Assembly (NCBI RefSeq): GCF_014698335.1
Contig: NZ_JACJSV010000002.1
Location: 62,001-126,000 of the forward strand
Reading direction: 5' to 3'
Length of the DNA stretch: 64,000 nt
Source of the DNA: Microcystis viridis FACHB-1342
Lineage (GTDB): Bacteria > Cyanobacteriota > Cyanobacteriia > Cyanobacteriales > Microcystaceae
Position numbers and translations under genes: made by a program. Positions 17,248 through 25,222 of the stretch are shown in pieces. Under the pieces are notes generated by a model. That model did no database searches, was not told the origin of the DNA, and was given only the letters and a program-made list of their open reading frames with translations. Within the stretch, counting starts at the first letter, position 1. Every line of letters starts with the position of its first letter.

Positions 17248-18759
17248 ATGAAAGAAGAGCTAGGAATTCTCGTCAAGGCTCAGTATCCCCTGATTTACCT
17301 CGTCACCTCCGAGGAGGAAAGGGCGGAAGAAGCCATCAGCAAAATAGCCCAACTAAATACACAACATCGACGGGTGTTTGTCTGGACTGTCACCCACGGC
17401 ATGATCGAACTGGGTCAACCGCGCCAAACCAGTCAACATAATACCGTGTCGCCAGAAGCGGCGATCGAATGGGTAGTGCGTCAACGGGAAGGGGGTATCT
17501 ACATCTTTAAAGACCTGCATCCGTTCATCACTTCTGCTCCGGTGACTCGCTGGTTAAGAGATGCGATCGCCAGCTTTAAAGGAACCGAAAAAATCATTAT
17601 TTTAATGTCTCCCCTGCAAGAAGTCCCTATAGAACTAGAGAAAGACGTGGTAGTTCTAGATTTTCCTCTGCCGGACATGGGAGAGTTGGATACGGTTCTC
17701 TCTCAACATCTAGGCAAAAATCAAAATCGTCGTACCACCACAGAGGTGCGGGAAAAACTGCTGAAAGCGGCCTTGGGTTTAACCAAAGATGAAGCCGAAA
17801 AAGTTTACCGCAAGGCCTATGTAAAAGCCAACAAATTAACGGAAGACGAGGTAGAAATCGTCCTTTCCGAGAAAAAACAACTGATTCGCCGCAACGGAAT
17901 TTTAGAATACATTGAAGAGGACGAGACCATCAATGCCGTCGGCGGTCTGGAAGAATTAAAAAGATGGTTAAAACAGCGCTCGAACGCCTTTACAGAAAGA
18001 GCCAGAGGTTACGGACTCCCCCAACCGAAAGGAATGCTAATTTTAGGAGTACCGGGCTGTGGTAAGTCCTTAATTGCCAAGACCACCTCGCGCCTCTGGA
18101 GTTTACCGCTCCTGCGCTTAGATATGGGACGGGTTTACGATGGTTCCATGGTGGGACGGTCCGAGGCCAACCTGCGTAATGCCTTAAAAACTGCCGAATC
18201 CATCTCTCCGGCCATTCTTTTCATCGATGAATTAGATAAAGCTTTTGCCGGTGGTACAGGATCCGCCGATTCCGATGGGGGAACCTCTAGCCGCATCTTC
18301 GGCTCCTTCCTGACTTGGATGCAGGAAAAAACCTCGCCCGTCTTCGTTATGGCCACAGCTAACCGGATTGAACGGCTACCCGGGGAATTTCTCCGCAAGG
18401 GGCGCTTCGATGAAATCTTCTTTGTCGATTTGCCCAATTCCGAAGAAAGACAAGATATCTTTAATATTCACCTGACTAAACGACGCTCCGACATTTCTCG
18501 CTTCGATTTGGAGCAGTTAGCCAAGGTATCCGATGGGTTTTCCGGTGCGGAAATAGAACAGGCGCTCATTGCCGCCATGTATGAGGCCTTCGCCCAAGAT
18601 CGCGAATTCACGCAATTAGACATTATTGCGGCGATTAAGGCGACTCTGCCCCTATCTCGCACCATGACCGAACAGGTAACTGCCCTGCGTGATTGGGCCA
18701 GACAACGCGCCCGACCTGCTTCGGCCTCCGTCGCTGAGTACCAGCGATTGGAGTTCTAA
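17248..18759 (+). CDS. ycf46: Ycf46 AAA+ ATPase
   Basis: A 503-residue AAA+ protein of the Ycf46 family, conserved in cyanobacteria and some red-lineage plastids. An N-terminal region (about 1-180) precedes a linker and the ATPase core. The core has Walker A GVPGCGKS (about 267-275), Walker B ILFIDELDKA (about 323-332), sensor-like MATANRIERLPGE and the arginine-finger context LRKGRFDEIFF, then the AAA lid (GFSGAEIEQALIAAMYEAF). No signal or membrane segment. The Synechocystis homologue has been linked to inorganic-carbon use and stress, but the molecular task is not settled. It lies in a same-strand cluster with the RHH protein and ycf35. Confidence 0.92.
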   Translation: MKEELGILVKAQYPLIYLVTSEEERAEEAISKIAQLNTQHRRVFVWTVTHGMIELGQPRQTSQHNTVSPEAAIEWVVRQREGGIYIFKDLHPFITSAPVTRWLRDAIASFKGTEKIIILMSPLQEVPIELEKDVVVLDFPLPDMGELDTVLSQHLGKNQNRRTTTEVREKLLKAALGLTKDEAEKVYRKAYVKANKLTEDEVEIVLSEKKQLIRRNGILEYIEEDETINAVGGLEELKRWLKQRSNAFTERARGYGLPQPKGMLILGVPGCGKSLIAKTTSRLWSLPLLRLDMGRVYDGSMVGRSEANLRNALKTAESISPAILFIDELDKAFAGGTGSADSDGGTSSRIFGSFLTWMQEKTSPVFVMATANRIERLPGEFLRKGRFDEIFFVDLPNSEERQDIFNIHLTKRRSDISRFDLEQLAKVSDGFSGAEIEQALIAAMYEAFAQDREFTQLDIIAAIKATLPLSRTMTEQVTALRDWARQRARPASASVAEYQRLEF

Positions 18760-18894
18760 CAGACTTTCGCCCGCTCCCAACGGGATGAAAGGCTAGTTCT
18801 CAGGGACTAGCAATGCCTCGAAAAGCCGCTTGGCGGCACTCTTTAACTCTCAATCTGTTGTTGTTAATTCTTAATCTACAAAGAGGAAATTCCA
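18760..18894 (+). other. ycf46-ycf35 intergenic region with two short hairpins
   Basis: This 135-bp gap contains two potential hairpins: CTAGTTCTCAGGGACTAG (about 18792-18809) and GCCGCTTGGCGGC (about 18823-18835), the latter followed by a short pyrimidine stretch. They could be processing or attenuation structures between ycf46 and ycf35. A clear ribosome-binding site (AGAGGAAATTCC) precedes the ycf35 ATG. Confidence 0.4.
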
Positions 18895-19248
18895 ATGTCT
18901 CATTTCAGCACTCTCCGGACCAAAATCACCGATGCCGAAATCCTCAAAGCTTCTCTCCGCGACCTCGGCATTAGCGTGAAAACCGAAGCCGATGTTCGTG
19001 GTTACAACGGTCAACGGGTTCGCTCTGACATCGTTGCTGTTCTCGATGGCGAATATGATCTCGGTTGGTCCCGCAATACCGACGGCAGTTTTGATTTAAT
19101 CGCTGACCTCTGGGGTGTGGCCAAAAAACACAATCAAACCGAATTGATCAACTCGATCAACCAAAAATACGCTGTGAACAAAACCCTATCCGAAGTGAAA
19201 CAGCGCGGTCTGCAAAACGCTAACGTTAAGCTAGTCGTTCAAAGCTAA
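18895..19248 (+). CDS. ycf35: Ycf35 / DUF1257 family protein
   Basis: A 117-residue protein of the DUF1257 family that includes plastid Ycf35. It begins MSHFSTLRTKITDAEILK and has the conserved SDIVAVLDGEYDLGWSRN and DLWGVAKKHNQTEL segments. Length is normal. The function is unknown, though conservation in plastid genomes suggests a photosynthesis-related role. The codons are strongly biased towards C-ending cyanobacterial favourites, suggesting high expression. It has an AGAGGAA ribosome-binding site and its own terminator at 19274-19303. Confidence 0.9.
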   Translation: MSHFSTLRTKITDAEILKASLRDLGISVKTEADVRGYNGQRVRSDIVAVLDGEYDLGWSRNTDGSFDLIADLWGVAKKHNQTELINSINQKYAVNKTLSEVKQRGLQNANVKLVVQS

Positions 19249-19273
19249 GATTTACAGCGCGTTCCCAAGCCTA

Positions 19274-19303
19274 GGGGTTGACCAGTTCGGTTAACCCTTT
19301 TTT
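19274..19303 (+). terminator. Intrinsic terminator after ycf35
   Basis: GGGGTTGACC, a loop AGTTC, then GGTTAACCC form a 9-bp stem with one G-T pair, followed by TTTTTTC. It is 25 bp beyond the ycf35 stop: a textbook rho-independent terminator. Confidence 0.85.
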
Positions 19304-19348
19304 CTGTCTGTGGGGTATGTTAAGAATAGTAAAATTAACTTGACAAAA

Positions 19349-20005
19349 ATGCTCCGACCCGAAGAAAGAACTAAACTCGATCCGACCAAAGACAGCGATT
19401 TTTATGCTTTTCCCCGCTTTGTCACCCACGTGGATGAGGGTTTTATCGATCGATTAACCGCTCTCTATCGAGAGATATTATCGCCGAATACGCGCATTTT
19501 AGACCTGATGAGCAGCTGGGTGTCCCATTTACCGGAGGAGATGGAATTTGAGCATATCGAAGGTCACGGGATGAATGGGGAGGAGTTAGCCAAAAATCCC
19601 CGCTTGCATAGTTATTTTGTCCAAGACCTCAATGCACAGCCAAAATTGCCCCTAGGGGATAGTTCTTTTGATGCGGTGTTAATCACGGTGTCGGTGCAGT
19701 ATTTGCAGTATCCAGAGGCGATTTTTGCGGAACTGTATCGCATTTTAAAGCCTAATGGTCTGGTGGTGGTCAGTTTTTCCAATCGAATGTTTTATCAAAA
19801 AGCGATCGCTGCTTGGCGCGATAATAGCGATTTAGGCCGGGTAGCGTTAGTGAAATCCTATTTTAAATCGGTGGCGGGATTTAGGGAAGTACAGGCGATC
19901 GTTCGTCCTGCTACTACCCCCAGTTTCCTGCAAATGTTAGGAATTATGGTTGCTGATCCCTTCTATGCAGTGATAGGAAAAAAAGAATCTTCTCTAGGAT
20001 TATAA
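19349..20005 (+). CDS. SAM-dependent methyltransferase (class I, Methyltransf_11 type)
   Basis: I choose the ATG at 19349 (218 residues); a GTG-started frame from 19310 would run through the terminator region. The core Rossmann methyltransferase motifs are present: ILDLMSSWVSHLP in place of the usual DxGxGxG motif I, then FDAVLITVSVQYL and ILKPNGLVVVSFSNRMFY. Motif I is degenerate and lacks the Gly-rich loop, so SAM binding may differ from canonical enzymes. The substrate is unknown. It stands alone after the ycf35 terminator. Confidence 0.75.
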   Translation: MLRPEERTKLDPTKDSDFYAFPRFVTHVDEGFIDRLTALYREILSPNTRILDLMSSWVSHLPEEMEFEHIEGHGMNGEELAKNPRLHSYFVQDLNAQPKLPLGDSSFDAVLITVSVQYLQYPEAIFAELYRILKPNGLVVVSFSNRMFYQKAIAAWRDNSDLGRVALVKSYFKSVAGFREVQAIVRPATTPSFLQMLGIMVADPFYAVIGKKESSLGL

Positions 20006-20024
20006 TCACCGTTAACAATCAGAT

Positions 20025-20062
20025 GGCTATTCCGATAATATCTGTAATTCGTTGGAATAGCC
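20025..20062 (+). terminator. Inverted repeat downstream of the methyltransferase gene
   Basis: A perfect 9-bp inverted repeat (GGCTATTCC ... GGAATAGCC) with a 20-nt loop starts 20 bp after the stop codon and is followed by TATTTGATCTC. It may act as a terminator, although the T-run is weak. A second perfect 9-bp repeat (GTAAGTATT ... AATACTTAC, 20139-20172) follows. The rest of the gap to 20250 holds nothing I recognise. Confidence 0.45.
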
Positions 20063-20250
20063 TATTTGATCTCTCCTGGTTTGTTGTTCACTTGTGTTGG
20101 ATGTAATTCCTCCGCAAACTGTAAACTAAGAGATTTGTGTAAGTATTGCCAGAGGATTTAACGAATACTTACAAGAATATCTCGATCTACAATATCAACT
20201 GATAATGCAAACTGGTGTAAGTACTCTCTAAAGTTGTTGAACATCAATAA

Positions 20251-21855
20251 TTACCTCGAAATCGTTGGCATTTTTTCAAGAAAACCTACTACATTTTTTA
20301 TTCTATCAATCACAAAATCACGCTCTAAATATGACAGCAAAGCTCCAGCTTTTGGCCCACGCTCTTTACCTAAGAACGATAAATAAACAGCTTTAAATGC
20401 AAGGGGTTGCTGCATTTCTAACTCTTTTGCTGTTGCAAATAAAGTTGTTTGCAATTCGTCAGCTTCCCAAACCTTAACATCTGTCAAGCTATGAGTTAGC
20501 TGTCTGAGATAAGCAACCTGCTCCTGAGTCAAGTCCCTAACTTTCTCAGGAACCCTGTCAAGATAAAGAACCAATTTCTCTTCTTCGTCAGCATAGTCCG
20601 CCAACCATTTTTGGGCAACTGAAATCCTTTGATTGGCAATTTGCCAATCATATTCGCTTAAAGGCTGAGTACTACGTTTTTCAATCTCTTGACGAATATC
20701 GAGGTGAGGCACTTGCAGTAAAGAAATCAGCGTGCTGAGATCAACAGGATGGTAAGGCTTAATTGCTCCATCAAGTTGAGAGTAAAACAATGGCATTAAC
20801 TCTTCAGGCAAAGCAGATTCTTGCTGGGCATCTGCTGATAAAGCTTGATACTTATCAGCTAGAGAATCGTAGTCTCTAAATAGCCTGGTTGTCGTTTCAT
20901 AATTGGGCGCAAAGTTAATAACCGTCTTAGGCTGAGTTCGTAGCATTAAAAATCGAAGTAGCTCAGGAGGAAGTAACTCAGCGATTTCTTTGGCGCTTGA
21001 ACCAACCCCCTTTGATGAACTCATCTTCGTGCCATTGACCAAAATGAATTCGTAGGGTGAATGGAAAGGTGGCTGTTTTCGTAGCACTTTTCGACAAATT
21101 GCATTCGCAACATCTCTAGATCCTCCTTTCTGGGAGTGATCTTTACCCGCAAGCTCAATGGTGATTCCCAATAAATCCCACTTTGCCACCCACTCAACTT
21201 TCCAAGGTAATTTACCATTGCCATCAAAAGGAGAAACCCAGCCTGAATGACCACAACCTTGAACCCAATCCGTTGCATCAGGTTTGCAAGTGTAGAAAAC
21301 TTCTGACCCGTTGTAATCTGACACCACCGTTGTTGCAATCTTGCCGCAATTTTCACAAGCGATCTGAAAGGGATACCAGTTATCTGGCCGACGCGCTTTG
21401 CTCACCTCTAGATAGGCTTCTCTGACCAAATGAGCGTTTTTGAGGAAGGTATCAATGTAGGAATTTAATCGACCTGAGCGGTATAGATCACGCAAATAGT
21501 AAACCTCTGGTCTAACCCCCAAATGCTCGAAAACCTCTAGAAACTCCCCCATGAAGTACTTTGCATAATCGCTGGCACTATTGTCCGGTGAAGGGACATT
21601 GCAAAGGGGAAACCCTAAGTAAGGTGCAAACTTCTCTCGATCGAGATAATGGGGAACAGTATCAAGTGCATCATAATCATCAACACCATAGAGGAATTTC
21701 GATGATTTACCAGAATGTTTCAAGGCTCGATAAATCACATCATGGATCACAACCCCTCTCAACGATCCAACATGAACTCTTCCAGATGGGGTTTTTGAAT
21801 CGTTGACAACTTGGTTTCCTTGTGCATCCGCAGCAATTTTGTCGGCCCAAAACAT
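20251..21855 (-). CDS. lysK: Lysyl-tRNA synthetase, class I (archaeal type)
   Basis: A 534-residue class I LysRS that charges tRNA-Lys. The class I signatures are clear: the HIGH-equivalent GRVHVGSLRG near residue 25-34 and KMSSSKG near residue 280. A CENCGK segment lies between them and a helical anticodon-binding domain follows. Class I LysRS is common in Archaea and scattered in bacteria, while most cyanobacteria rely on the unrelated class II enzyme, so this suggests horizontal gain. The reading frame is intact. It borders the restriction-modification island on the right. Whether a class II lysS exists elsewhere in the genome cannot be seen. Confidence 0.93.
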   Translation of the reverse strand: MFWADKIAADAQGNQVVNDSKTPSGRVHVGSLRGVVIHDVIYRALKHSGKSSKFLYGVDDYDALDTVPHYLDREKFAPYLGFPLCNVPSPDNSASDYAKYFMGEFLEVFEHLGVRPEVYYLRDLYRSGRLNSYIDTFLKNAHLVREAYLEVSKARRPDNWYPFQIACENCGKIATTVVSDYNGSEVFYTCKPDATDWVQGCGHSGWVSPFDGNGKLPWKVEWVAKWDLLGITIELAGKDHSQKGGSRDVANAICRKVLRKQPPFHSPYEFILVNGTKMSSSKGVGSSAKEIAELLPPELLRFLMLRTQPKTVINFAPNYETTTRLFRDYDSLADKYQALSADAQQESALPEELMPLFYSQLDGAIKPYHPVDLSTLISLLQVPHLDIRQEIEKRSTQPLSEYDWQIANQRISVAQKWLADYADEEEKLVLYLDRVPEKVRDLTQEQVAYLRQLTHSLTDVKVWEADELQTTLFATAKELEMQQPLAFKAVYLSFLGKERGPKAGALLSYLERDFVIDRIKNVVGFLEKMPTISR

Positions 21856-22032
21856 GAATTAACCTTATCTATCTACAGTCTTTACATTTTACATTCTAAA
21901 GGAATATCTAACACTTGACATAGTGAGTTATCTGGAGTAGGTCGAGATGAGGTGTAAATCTTTAGCGTGGGTTCAGGGGATCGTCTTCTTTGTGCCATTT
22001 AACCTCAAGACAAGATATCTTTAATATTCCTC
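21856..22032. other. Non-coding left flank of IS-like element
   Basis: No gene seen. The region 22007-22029 is identical over 23 bases to part of ycf46 (18447-18469) and lies immediately left of the inverted-repeat end at 22033. The rest shows no recognisable structure. Confidence 0.5.
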
Positions 22033-22455
22033 GACTTCCCCCGTATAAACATACTAACTATGGCTAAAAGTCTTACAGAGCCTGAGTTAAATCAACACAA
22101 TACTAATGGACTACTGGACACAAAATCCTGAAGTCTTTACGCGGATAGGGTTTGAGGCAAAAACTTTCAAATTTGACCTTTGGACCGTTATACCTTGTTT
22201 CAGGGCAGAAAACCAGCAAAAACATGGCTACAGAGGGAATCGCTTACTCTAGAGATTAATGACACTATCTGTTACCATCAGGTTAGCGATCACTATACAG
22301 CCAACTCTACGGAATCGCTCTACTCCAGATATAGTCAACGGTACAGCCATTTTTAAGCGAACAATGTACTCAGTAGCCTCTTTTCAATTTTTTCTGAGAA
22401 GCGACCTGCAGTAAGGGTTTTGTTGATTTTTTAGTATTTATGTATGGGGGAAGTC
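22033..22455. mobile_element. Small decayed IS-like or MITE-like element with terminal inverted repeats
   Basis: The ends form an imperfect terminal inverted repeat: GACTTCCCCCGTATAAACATACTAA on the left and GACTTCCCCCATACATAAATACTAA on the complementary right end (about 20 of 25 positions match; the first 10 are identical). The 423-bp body has a 48-codon plus-strand frame at 22106-22252 starting MDYWTQNPEVFTRIGFEAKT. It vaguely resembles the start of a DDE transposase but is followed by stops. No intact transposase remains and no clear target duplication is seen. The element abuts the 109-bp duplicated restriction-gene segment at 22458. Confidence 0.5.
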
Positions 22456-22639
22456 CAGATATATTTTCAAATCCTCGAATAGCAGATTTTTTATTAGTTA
22501 TATAAATATGTTGATCAATATTCTTGATCTCCTTATTTTTGAGAAAAATATAGATAACCGCATAGGTCAGAAATGTTGAATCCTTAGATAAAACTTTATA
22601 CACAAGCTGAAATTGCAAAAGTGTTTTAGACAAACTCAA
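22370..22639 (-). pseudogene. Chimeric remnant carrying a copy of the restriction-enzyme core
   Basis: An 89-codon open frame whose middle third reproduces residues 91-126 of the restriction enzyme at 23190-24032 (from YAVIYIFLKN to VRGFENIS, with one Val to Ile change). The flanks on both sides are unrelated, and the 3' part reads into the IS-like element end. It is best read as a duplicated gene fragment, not a functional gene. Confidence 0.75.
22458..22566. repeat. 109-bp direct duplication (copy 1) of restriction-gene DNA
   Basis: Identical to 23656-23764 except for one T/C difference. Copy 2 is inside the restriction gene. The near-identity implies a recent event. Copy 1 starts two bases from the end of the IS-like element at 22455. 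Confidence 0.92.
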
Positions 22640-22688
22640 TTATAAACAAAGTAGTGCAATTGAGAATTTAACTTATCTTATCCTATTT

Positions 22689-23189
22689 TTAGCCCTGAAA
22701 TATATGATAGCGATGATAGTTTAAAAAATCCAAATCCGGTGAGAAGCGATCGGGAACATTTAAAGTTTTACCGCGATAGTTGATAAAATTTAGTTCTAAC
22801 GTCTCGCTACCTTGATCCCGAGCCTTTTTTTCGATCTCATGGCCAATAATTAATCTTAAATCCTCATCGAAACTAATTAAACCTCGATCGAAAGCAGTAT
22901 CATGAGTACGAGCTAGGCACAGGCCATTATGAGGGTTTAAACGCTGTTCGGGAAATTGACTCCAGGGTAATATATGACTAGCTGTTAGTAACAGAGGAAT
23001 GGGATTTCCTGTAATACAGCAACGATAGTTATATAGGGCTAAAATTGTCTTTCTAAAAAAGTTTTGTCCGATTCTAACTTTTCTGATTGCCTCGGTTTCT
23101 GTTTTGATATTTTCCGAAAAATCAAGTCTAGTAAAATCCTCTTGCTGCTCGTTTATAACTCCTAAAATAACGTGTAATTTTTCCTGACT
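22689..23189 (-). pseudogene. HNH endonuclease, N-terminally truncated (headless)
   Basis: An open frame of 166 codons with no upstream methionine; it begins directly after the TAA stop of the restriction gene and in the same frame. The protein carries a full HNH_2-type nuclease core: FFRKTILALYNYRCCITGNP, then LLLTASHILPWSQFP, then RLNPHNGLCLARTHDTAFDRG (shortened), with the SHI/N/H metal-binding residues kept. Members of this family are usually about 300 residues with an extra N-terminal domain, which is absent here. Either this is a decapitated HNH gene, or the C-terminal part of a former fusion interrupted by a stop, or it uses a non-standard start such as ATT. The core itself shows no frameshift. 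Confidence 0.75.
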
Positions 23190-24032
23190 TTACAGTTTAA
23201 AAAAGTCTCTAACAAAATCTACTAATTCTGATAAGGGACTAATAAAATCTTGGGATTTTTGTCTATTTAAATCTGTCTCTTTTTCATTATCTAATTTTTT
23301 GGCCAAAAATGCTTTATCAAAAAATTTTAACATTCCTCGTTGTTGAGGATTGTTAATTTCGTTGTAAAAATTAACTGTAACAAAACAGATAAGAGGAATT
23401 TCTGGAACATTATAGTTAATGCCGTATTTTTCCTTAATTTTAGAACCATGCTCATTAGCTATTTCTAACAAAAGTTTCCATTTATAGGTTTGCGATGCTC
23501 TTTCTCGCAAAGAAGTTTTTAACGATAAAATTATACATTTAGGATAGGGTATTTCTTGATTATTACCATCACTTATATTTGCAGAAGTATGGTAAGAATA
23601 AATGATCAAATCACAATCTGGTTTTTGTTGTTCTCCATCACCCAATTTAATAGTGGATATATTTTCAAATCCTCGAACAGCAGATTTTTTATTAGTTATA
23701 TAAATATGTTGATCAATATTCTTGATCTCCTTATTTTTGAGAAAAATATAGATAACCGCATAGGGAAATATGTTTCCTACCACAGCTTTGGCAGTTTGTT
23801 TTTCATCTTTAATCAATCCCCGAAGCTTTCTTTGTTTAATAATTTTTTCTACTTCATCTTTTGAGCCTTGAATAACTTCATAGAGATAATTGAAAGCATT
23901 TTGATATATCTCTACATCTTGAATTGCTAAAATAGCGTCTATTTTCGAGATCACCGGTTGCATATAATAAGCATTCTTAATTGTCTCGATTAATTCATTT
24001 TCCTGAACATTAAAGCTATAGATATCACTCAT
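23190..24032 (-). CDS. Type II restriction endonuclease, PD-(D/E)XK, probably CCGG-family
   Basis: A 280-residue protein encoded 12 bp downstream of a cytosine-5 methylase. The catalytic core is visible as PDCD (residues 138-141) and ILSLKTSLRERASQ (Lys about 172, Glu about 177). The spacing SxK...RxERAxQ recalls the S-x-K-x5-R-x-(D/E)-R-A-Q arrangement of NgoMIV/Cfr10I-type enzymes that cut around CCGG, so such specificity is plausible but unproven. The N-terminal 90 residues are helical. Its TAA stop is followed in frame by an HNH nuclease core (22689-23189). It is AT-rich compared with neighbouring core genes, suggesting transfer. Confidence 0.82.
   Translation of the reverse strand: MSDIYSFNVQENELIETIKNAYYMQPVISKIDAILAIQDVEIYQNAFNYLYEVIQGSKDEVEKIIKQRKLRGLIKDEKQTAKAVVGNIFPYAVIYIFLKNKEIKNIDQHIYITNKKSAVRGFENISTIKLGDGEQQKPDCDLIIYSYHTSANISDGNNQEIPYPKCIILSLKTSLRERASQTYKWKLLLEIANEHGSKIKEKYGINYNVPEIPLICFVTVNFYNEINNPQQRGMLKFFDKAFLAKKLDNEKETDLNRQKSQDFISPLSELVDFVRDFFKL
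23656..23764. repeat. 109-bp direct duplication (copy 2), inside the restriction gene
   Basis: This is the parental copy, because it lies in the intact gene (residues about 91-126). Copy 1 is at 22458-22566 in the same orientation. Confidence 0.92.
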
Positions 24033-24044
24033 AAATCTTTAGGA

Positions 24045-25061
24045 CTAAAAAACTAGGGCAAGTTCTAATTGTTTGATAATTGCATTTTTGCGAGATGAAT
24101 CAAGCAAATTTTTCTGATCTAAAATAGGATTATTCAGACTTAGCAATATCTCCCTTCCTATTGCCTCTACTACAGGAGGTACAACCGCATTACCAAACTG
24201 TTTATAAGCTTGATTATCAGATACAGGAATAATAAATTTTTCAGGAAATCCCATCAATCTTGCACATTCTCTTGGTGTTAGACGACGGGGATTTTTTCCC
24301 TGTTGAGGGATCAAAATTTCGGAACCATCTTTATAATATCTAGCACTCAAAGTTCTGGCAATTCCCTCTAAATTAACCAATCCATAACCGAAACCATTCC
24401 CTTTTTCTTTATGTTTATCAGCATACTTCTGTAAGTAATCCCAGAGATGATCTGTTAAAGTATATTTACTATCAACTTCCCCTTCAAGAATATCTTTAAT
24501 TTTAGGATGAATATCTGGTATTTCTGGAAACATAAATCGGCTAGGTTTCTCAAACCCCACTATAAAAATTCTTTTTCTGTTCTGGGGAACAAGAGAACGA
24601 GCATCTATGACCTGATAATAAATATGATAATTTAAATCATCTGATAGGGCATTTCTAATCACTTCAAATGTTTTACCCTTGTCATGACTCTGTAAATTTT
24701 TGACATTTTCCAAAATAAATGCTTTCGGTCTTTTTTCTCGAATAATTCTGACAACCTCGAAAAAAAGTGTTCCTTGAGTGGGATGATCAAATCCATGGCG
24801 AGTACCTAACGCATTGTGTTTAGTTACTCCAGCTATGCTAAAAGGCTGACAGGGAAACCCAGCCGTCAATATATCATGATCTGGTATTGTTAAAGCGGGA
24901 ATTAAAGTAATATCTCCTTCGGGACTATCGTTAAAATTGGCTTCGTAGGTTTTTCGAGAAAATTTATTCCACTCCGATGAAAAAACACACTGACAACCCA
25001 GATTTTCAAAAGCTATTCTAAAGCCTCCAATGCCGGCAAATAAATCGATAAATTTGACCAT
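24045..25061 (-). CDS. DNA (cytosine-5) methyltransferase of a type II R-M system
   Basis: A 338-residue C5-MTase that transfers a methyl group from SAM to cytosine, protecting host DNA from the adjacent nuclease. All key motifs are present: motif [16 protein letters not shown], motif [13 protein letters not shown] (catalytic Cys), motif VI ENVKNL, motif [15 protein letters not shown] and motif [16 protein letters not shown]. The target-recognition region, between about residues 190 and 265, is short. It is transcribed before the endonuclease (12-bp gap), an order that protects the host first. The gene looks intact, so methylation may persist even if the nuclease region is decaying. Confidence 0.95.
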   Translation of the reverse strand: MVKFIDLFAGIGGFRIAFENLGCQCVFSSEWNKFSRKTYEANFNDSPEGDITLIPALTIPDHDILTAGFPCQPFSIAGVTKHNALGTRHGFDHPTQGTLFFEVVRIIREKRPKAFILENVKNLQSHDKGKTFEVIRNALSDDLNYHIYYQVIDARSLVPQNRKRIFIVGFEKPSRFMFPEIPDIHPKIKDILEGEVDSKYTLTDHLWDYLQKYADKHKEKGNGFGYGLVNLEGIARTLSARYYKDGSEILIPQQGKNPRRLTPRECARLMGFPEKFIIPVSDNQAYKQFGNAVVPPVVEAIGREILLSLNNPILDQKNLLDSSRKNAIIKQLELALVF

Positions 25062-25222
25062 TTTACCTTAATATTTTCCTAGGGATGATATTCCCTGATT
25101 ATAACCAACAAGATAGCTAAAGTACAAGTGAATTAACCATCTTAATCCTGTTTTAATTGTTAAGATAGATACGACTGATTTTCCTAGCAGCCCAAAATAA
25201 TTCAGTCGCACCTTTTTGACAT

